From an uncultured Bacilli bacterium (GTDB lineage: Bacteria; Bacillota_I; Bacilli_A; RF39; UBA660): 36,949 bases of DNA. Made by a program: the position numbers and the translations under genes. Shown in pieces: positions 32,676 through 36,949 of the stretch (positions within the stretch are counted from its first letter, which is position 1; every line of letters starts with the position of its first letter). The stretch covers positions 1 through 36,949 of the forward strand of contig CANQXT010000008.1 in assembly GCA_947627915.1 (NCBI GenBank). The letters are read 5' to 3'. The notes beneath the pieces were generated by a model that searched no databases, was not told the DNA's origin, and saw only the letters and a list, made by a program, of their open reading frames with translations.

Positions 32676-34586
32676 TTATCCCTCAACTCTATAACTATCT
32701 TCCATTGTAAAGACAATATTTTCTTCAATCCATTCTTTACGTGGTTCAACTTTATCCCCCATTAAGATATTGACTCTTTTTTCGGCTAAAGCAACATCAT
32801 TAATATTAACTCTGATTAAACTACGAGTATCGGGATTCATTGTTGTATCCCAAAGTTCATCAGGATTCATTTCTCCTAAACCTTTATTTCTAGAAATATC
32901 TGGTTTACCAGTATTTTCAGCAATTATTTTAAATCTTTCTTCATCACTATAAGCATAAAAATGTTTCTTACCATAATCAAGTTTATATAATGGTGGTTTG
33001 GCAATATAAAGTTTACCTGCTTCAATTAAAGGACGCATAAAACGATAAAAGAAAGTTATTAATAATATTTGAATATGGGAACCATCAACATCAGCATCTG
33101 TCATTATAATAACTTTATCATAATTAGAATCTTCAACAATAAAATCACTACCAATACCAGCACCAATCGTATGAATAATAGTGTTTATTTCTTCATTTTT
33201 TAACATATCACTAATACTTGTTTTTTCGGCATTTAATACTTTACCTCTAAGTGGTAAAATAGCTTGAAATTTACGATCTCTGCCACTTTTAGCTGAACCG
33301 CCAGCTGAATCTCCTTCCACTAAGAAAAGTTCATTTATTTTTGGATTTTTACCTGAGGCTGGAGCTAACTTTTGGGATAAGTTTCTTTCAATTTTATTTT
33401 TTCCCTTACCATTACGAGCATCTTCCCTAGCTTTTCTAGCCGCCTCTCTGGCTACTTTACTCTTACTTGCTTTTTCCACAATATTAAGAGCTATTTCTTT
33501 ATTTTCTTCTAAATAAAATTTTATTTTTTCATAAGTTATATTTTCGGTAATACTTCTTGCTTCCGGTGTTCCTAGTTTTCCTTTAGTTTGTCCTTCAAAT
33601 TGTAAACTTGCTTCCGGTATTCTTAAGTTAATGACAGCACTTAAACCTTCTCTAACATCAGATCCATCAAATGTACTATCTTTACCCTTTATTAAGTTAT
33701 TAGCTTTAACATAATCATTAAATGCTTTGGTAATTCCTGTTTTAAAACCGACTTCGTGGGTTCCGCCATCAATTGTTTTAACATTATTAACAAAAGAAAT
33801 AATATTTTCATTATAAGTATCAGTATATTGAAAAGCAATATTTACTTCAATACCATTTTTATTACCACTAAAATTAACTACTTTATGAAGAGGTGTTTTA
33901 TCTTCATTAATAAATTCAATAAAATTAGTTAATCCTTCTTCATAATGATATTTATTTGTTTTATTACTATCTTCATCAATTACTTCAATGGTCACATTAG
34001 GAATTAAAAAAGCACTTTCTTGCATCCTTTCACATATTGTTGTATAAGAAAAATTACAATTTTTAAAGATTGTATAATCAGGCATAAATGTAACCGTTGT
34101 TCCTGTTTTATTTGTTTTACCTATTGTTTTAAGTGGCGATTCTACTTTACCACCAGAGGTAAATCTAATATTAGATATTAATCCATCTCGATATATAACA
34201 ACATCCATTTTACTACTTAGGGCATTAACAACTGAAGCCCCAACACCATGAAGTCCACCACTTACTTTATAGTTGCCTTCTTCAAATTTACCTCCCGCAT
34301 GTAATATAGTATATATTACCTCCGGAGTAGACATTCCACTTTCATGCATTCCAATTGGAACACCACGACCATTATCACTAATTGTTATACTACCATCTTT
34401 ATGTAAAACAATTTTTATGGAATCACCATAACCATTAATTATTTCATCTATACTATTATCAACAATTTCCCATATTAAATGATGAAGTCCTCTTTTGTCA
34501 GTACTCCCAATATACATACCTGGTCTTTTTCTAACTGCTTCAAGTCCTTCAAGTATTTTAATCGATGATTCATCATATTTTGCCAT
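32676..34586 (-). CDS. parE: ParE, topoisomerase IV subunit B
   Basis: The ATPase subunit of topoisomerase IV. The 636 residues include a GHKL ATPase (IWEIVDNSIDE, DNGRGVPIGMHESG, GGLHGVGASVVNALS), a transducer and a TOPRIM domain (LVEGDSAGGSAKSGRDR, MTDADVDGSHI). The C-terminus has PLYKLDYGKKHFYAYSDEER. The STPEVIYTILHAGGKF variant and the neighbour point to ParE rather than GyrB. GGTGAATAGAT precedes the ATG. Confidence 0.94.
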   Translation of the reverse strand: MAKYDESSIKILEGLEAVRKRPGMYIGSTDKRGLHHLIWEIVDNSIDEIINGYGDSIKIVLHKDGSITISDNGRGVPIGMHESGMSTPEVIYTILHAGGKFEEGNYKVSGGLHGVGASVVNALSSKMDVVIYRDGLISNIRFTSGGKVESPLKTIGKTNKTGTTVTFMPDYTIFKNCNFSYTTICERMQESAFLIPNVTIEVIDEDSNKTNKYHYEEGLTNFIEFINEDKTPLHKVVNFSGNKNGIEVNIAFQYTDTYNENIISFVNNVKTIDGGTHEVGFKTGITKAFNDYVKANNLIKGKDSTFDGSDVREGLSAVINLRIPEASLQFEGQTKGKLGTPEARSITENITYEKIKFYLEENKEIALNIVEKASKSKVAREAARKAREDARNGKGKNKIERNLSQKLAPASGKNPKINELFLVEGDSAGGSAKSGRDRKFQAILPLRGKVLNAEKTSISDMLKNEEINTIIHTIGAGIGSDFIVEDSNYDKVIIMTDADVDGSHIQILLITFFYRFMRPLIEAGKLYIAKPPLYKLDYGKKHFYAYSDEERFKIIAENTGKPDISRNKGLGEMNPDELWDTTMNPDTRSLIRVNINDVALAEKRVNILMGDKVEPRKEWIEENIVFTMEDSYRVEG

Positions 34587-34603
34587 ATCTATTCACCATA
34601 TTC

Positions 34604-34632
34604 ATTTTATCATAACAATTTAAAGGGTTCAA
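34604..34632 (-). promoter_or_regulatory. sigma-A promoter of parE-parC
   Basis: TTGAAC, 17 bp, TAAAAT with an upstream TG (TGATAAAAT, extended -10) on the minus strand. Confidence 0.6.
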
Positions 34633-34654
34633 CTAAGCATAGACATTTTTTTGA

Positions 34655-34684
34655 CAAAAAGAAAAGAATAGTCTTAAACTATTC
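34655..34684 (-). terminator. terminator of the acidic membrane protein gene
   Basis: GAATAGT-TTAAG-ACTATTC followed by TTTTCTTTTT on the minus strand, starting in the stop codon. Confidence 0.75.
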
Positions 34685-35510
34685 AATTTCTATTATTTAT
34701 ATCATAAGATTCCCCAAAAATATCATTGATATTATAATCTTTTATTTTAGGAATAACTAAATCTTCTTCCTTATCTTCTTGAACATCTTTTTTCAAAGTT
34801 GGTAAATCAAAGTCATCTTCAGTTGGATCTTCTACTACTACTTCTTTTTCTTTAACTTCTTCTTGTACTTCTTCTTTTGTTTCTGTTTCTTCTTCTTTAT
34901 TTTCTGAAGACATTATTTCATCTTTTAAATCATTTATAATACTATCTAAATTAAATTCTGGAACTTCCATTTCTGAAGACATTATATCTTCATCAATTAA
35001 TGGTTCTAAATCATTATTAGGTTGTTTTACTTCCTCTTTAATTGGTGCTGCTACATTAACAACTGGTTCTGAAATAACTGGTGATGCTGGTATACTTAAG
35101 TTTATTGGTTGCTCTTCTTCTAAAGTTAAGATAGGTTTAATTTCTTCTTGTACTTCATTTATAACTGGTGCTTCTTTAACAGGCTCTTCAACATTATTTA
35201 TAGTTGGTGCTTCTAACATTTCGATATTTTGTTCTATTGGTTGCTCAGTTACCGCTATAGTTGGGGCAAGTTCTTCTTTATTTTCACTTGGAACATTAAC
35301 TTCTAATTCTTGAGGTTTAGTTTCTTCTTTAAAGGTATTTTCAACATTTAATTGTTGTAATCTATTTGTCTCTTCTATTTCTCTTTTCTTTTTATCTTTT
35401 TTACCTAAAAATAATACTACTACAAATAATATAATTAAAACAATTATTGATATCATTAACCAAAGGCCAAAATATTCATAACTATATAATTTATTTAAAA
35501 TTTTTTCCAC
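34683..35510 (-). CDS. membrane-anchored acidic low-complexity protein
   Basis: A protein of about 275 residues. One membrane helix near the N-terminus (about 14-35, LWLMISIIVLIILFVVVLFL) is followed by a basic KKDKKKR stop-transfer patch, so the rest should be cytoplasmic. The remainder is almost all Glu, Pro, Val, Asn and Thr with loose repeats of EAPxINxVxE type; the extreme C-terminus (IPKIKDYNINDIFGESYDI) is less repetitive and may be a docking peptide. The start is uncertain: GTG at 35510 lies about 11 bases after AAAGAGG, and a GTG at 35522 overlaps that site. No family recognised; a ZipA- or division-scaffold-like topology is conceivable but unproven. Confidence 0.7.
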   Translation of the reverse strand: MEKILNKLYSYEYFGLWLMISIIVLIILFVVVLFLGKKDKKKREIEETNRLQQLNVENTFKEETKPQELEVNVPSENKEELAPTIAVTEQPIEQNIEMLEAPTINNVEEPVKEAPVINEVQEEIKPILTLEEEQPINLSIPASPVISEPVVNVAAPIKEEVKQPNNDLEPLIDEDIMSSEMEVPEFNLDSIINDLKDEIMSSENKEEETETKEEVQEEVKEKEVVVEDPTEDDFDLPTLKKDVQEDKEEDLVIPKIKDYNINDIFGESYDINNRN

Positions 35511-35574
35511 TTTAAAAAGCACCTCTTTATCCTATAATTGATATTATCATAAATTAAATAATTATGCAAGTTTA

Positions 35575-35814
35575 TTAAAACATTTTATCAATATTTTTTG
35601 GTACATTCCCATCAATTACTTTCGATATTATTTTATCACTTTGCTCTTTGGAAATATTTTTTCCCGTCATTTTACTTAAAGTATCTATTACCTCTCTTAA
35701 AGTTTTTTCATCTTTCATATTTCCATTTTGTAATTTCTCAGCTAAACCAATAATCGTTTCTTTATCTACTTTGGTTTTCTTTTCTACTTTATTAAAAAAA
35801 GAATCACTTAACAT
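35575..35814 (-). CDS. spoVIF: SpoVIF, stage VI sporulation protein F
   Basis: A protein of 79 residues. FFNKVEKKTKVDKETIIGLAEKLQNGNMKDEKTLRE and the end GNVPKNIDKMF match SpoVIF (YjcC region of Bacillus) along the whole length; quoting parts, FFNKVEKKT and LQNGNMKDE are the most telling. SpoVIF takes part in spore coat assembly in the mother cell. AGAGGTGTTAT precedes the ATG. It stands alone between the DUF3048 gene and the acidic protein. Confidence 0.88.
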   Translation of the reverse strand: MLSDSFFNKVEKKTKVDKETIIGLAEKLQNGNMKDEKTLREVIDTLSKMTGKNISKEQSDKIISKVIDGNVPKNIDKMF

Positions 35815-35861
35815 ATAACACCTCTATATTATATATATGCCTAAGTAATTCTTATTGTTAC

Positions 35862-36893
35862 TTACTCTATTGTTAAATTACCACTAGTTGGATAAACTTG
35901 AATAAATGTATTACCATCAGATACATCTATTTCAGTTCCATCCATATAAGTATATACTGTTTTAGAACTTCGACTAGTTTTACTCCATTTAATTGGAACA
36001 CTATAACCATTAGTTATATAAACACCTTCACCAGAACCGATATTTTGTAAATCTTTTAATTTTTGGTCTGTACCATATTGATTATAAGGTACAGAATAAG
36101 CAATAATGTTTTTAAAATGATATTGTTCTTTTGTAACAAGATCAACATGTTTATTACCATTAATATAACGATAATATACACCTTCATCACTATTATATTC
36201 ATAACTTGAAGTACGATAACTTGAGTATTTAATATCTATTTTATTTGCTACTTGGCTATTTTCTTTTTGAGATAAATCAACTGGATCGGTAGAATAATTT
36301 AGTAAATATCCTTTATCTGTTGTTGTTCTAATTTTTAACTTTTCGATAGCTTCTTTTATTAAATCAGAACTTGAGAATCTTGTATGTTCTAAAGATCTTT
36401 TTAAACTACTATCTGTAGTAAAATATTTACTACCATAAGTTATACCATCAATATGATCTATATTTAATTTTTCTATATCTTCATAAGCAACATAAGATCC
36501 ACCCCAGTGAACATATATAGCATCATTTTCCATAGCATAATCTAAATAATTATGTCTTGAACTTCTGATTGAACCAATTTTAGAAACATTAAAGTCTTGA
36601 TTAAATAATGCCATCATTCTGGTAATACCACCTTCAACCATTAATTCATATACGATATAAGCATCTTGTAATCCTGATTGAGGTAATGCTTCATTATGAG
36701 TATTTATCATAACAGCAATTGGTCTTTTATTACTATTTAAATCAACTATGTTTACTTTTGATTTAACTTCTTCTTTTTCTCCATCATAATTATTTGTTTT
36801 ATCTTTATCTTTAAATAAAGTACTTATTCCAAATCCTCCTAATGCAATAACTGCAATTATTACTATAATTATTAATAAACTTTTCTTTTTCAT
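35862..36893 (-). CDS. DUF3048 (YerB-like) membrane-anchored protein
   Basis: A protein of 343 residues. An N-terminal helix (about 4-26) anchors it; there is no lipobox Cys, unlike Bacillus YerB. The DUF3048 signature is clear: NKRPIAVMINTHNEALPQSG (about 55-74), YELMVEGGITRMMALF, IGSIRSSRHNYLDYA and AIYVHWGGS. The C-terminal part has Tyr-rich beta strands and GNTFIQVYPTSG. AAGGAGTATAGA precedes the ATG. The function of the family is not established; the protein should face the outside. Confidence 0.88.
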   Translation of the reverse strand: MKKKSLLIIIVIIAVIALGGFGISTLFKDKDKTNNYDGEKEEVKSKVNIVDLNSNKRPIAVMINTHNEALPQSGLQDAYIVYELMVEGGITRMMALFNQDFNVSKIGSIRSSRHNYLDYAMENDAIYVHWGGSYVAYEDIEKLNIDHIDGITYGSKYFTTDSSLKRSLEHTRFSSSDLIKEAIEKLKIRTTTDKGYLLNYSTDPVDLSQKENSQVANKIDIKYSSYRTSSYEYNSDEGVYYRYINGNKHVDLVTKEQYHFKNIIAYSVPYNQYGTDQKLKDLQNIGSGEGVYITNGYSVPIKWSKTSRSSKTVYTYMDGTEIDVSDGNTFIQVYPTSGNLTIE

Positions 36894-36949
36894 TCTATAC
36901 TCCTTAAATATATTATATATTATTATTTAATTAAAAAAAAGAATAATTT

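Noticed and set aside
30210-34586. DNA gyrase gyrB-gyrA.
   Set aside because: The sequence variants GNNGSMDGD and STPEVIYTILHAGGKF, the 3-base gap and the lack of a GyrA box favour topoisomerase IV.

Overview
The window comes from a very AT-rich, low-GC Firmicute with densely packed genes. It carries endospore-formation genes (spoIVB, spoIIGA, sigE, sigG, a ylmC/ymxH-type gene, spoVIF, ylbD/ylbE) next to Bacillus-like blocks: ftsA-ftsZ-spoIIGA-sigE-sigG-ylmC-lspA-rluD, dnaG-sigA-trmK-yqfQ, yqeG-yqeH and parE-parC. TGA is used as a stop, so the standard code applies and this is not a Mycoplasma-type genome. The best guess is an uncultured, genome-reduced Bacilli lineage of the gut type (RF39 or Erysipelotrichia relatives); that placement is inference. 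No rRNA, tRNA, insertion sequence, CRISPR array or integrase was seen.

Layout. 1-2585: a partial gene, a DUF6512-type membrane protein, spoIVB and a DUF368 (PopT-type) undecaprenyl-phosphate translocase gene. 2578-9881: addA, addB and dusB on the minus strand, then pduL and a divergent small zinc-ribbon protein. 9894-13993: an accessory island. 14060-17417: a candidate small RNA, a GluP-like rhomboid protease, a small membrane protein, an RluD-type pseudouridine synthase, lspA and ylmC. 17448-26007: sigG, sigE, spoIIGA, ftsZ, ftsA, yqfQ, trmK, sigA and dnaG. 26178-26342: an unusual tandem structured RNA candidate. 26388-36893: mutL, yqeH, yqeG, ylbE, ylbD, parC, parE, an acidic membrane-anchored protein, spoVIF and a DUF3048 protein.

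The island is the most remarkable part. It consists of two related cassettes, both read on the minus strand. Each starts with a promoter whose -35 and -10 boxes are separated by a spacer containing a run of eight G, a classical arrangement for slipped-strand phase variation. Each then encodes membrane-anchored surface proteins sharing one N-terminal domain. One cassette ends in a protein whose C-terminus looks like the variable region of a diversity-generating retroelement target; the other carries a glycine-rich domain. Behind each surface gene lie a shared hairpin, a shared terminator and a copy of a small locus with the full architecture of a type I toxin-antitoxin system. The intact copy (12145-12447) has a 35-residue hydrophobic peptide with a strong ribosome binding site, a sigma-A promoter on the opposite strand, an antisense RNA of about 80 nt with its own terminator overlapping the peptide gene, and complementary GC-rich segments in the 5' and 3' ends of the mRNA. 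The second copy (9894-10090) lost the first part of the peptide gene but kept the antisense RNA. The peptide gene is too short for ordinary gene finders.

Elsewhere, LspA has Asn in place of one of its two catalytic Asp residues, and YqeG has the HAD motif DxN instead of DxD. The region between mutL and dnaG holds two perfect 47-bp repeats, each able to form an H-type pseudoknot, followed by a terminator.
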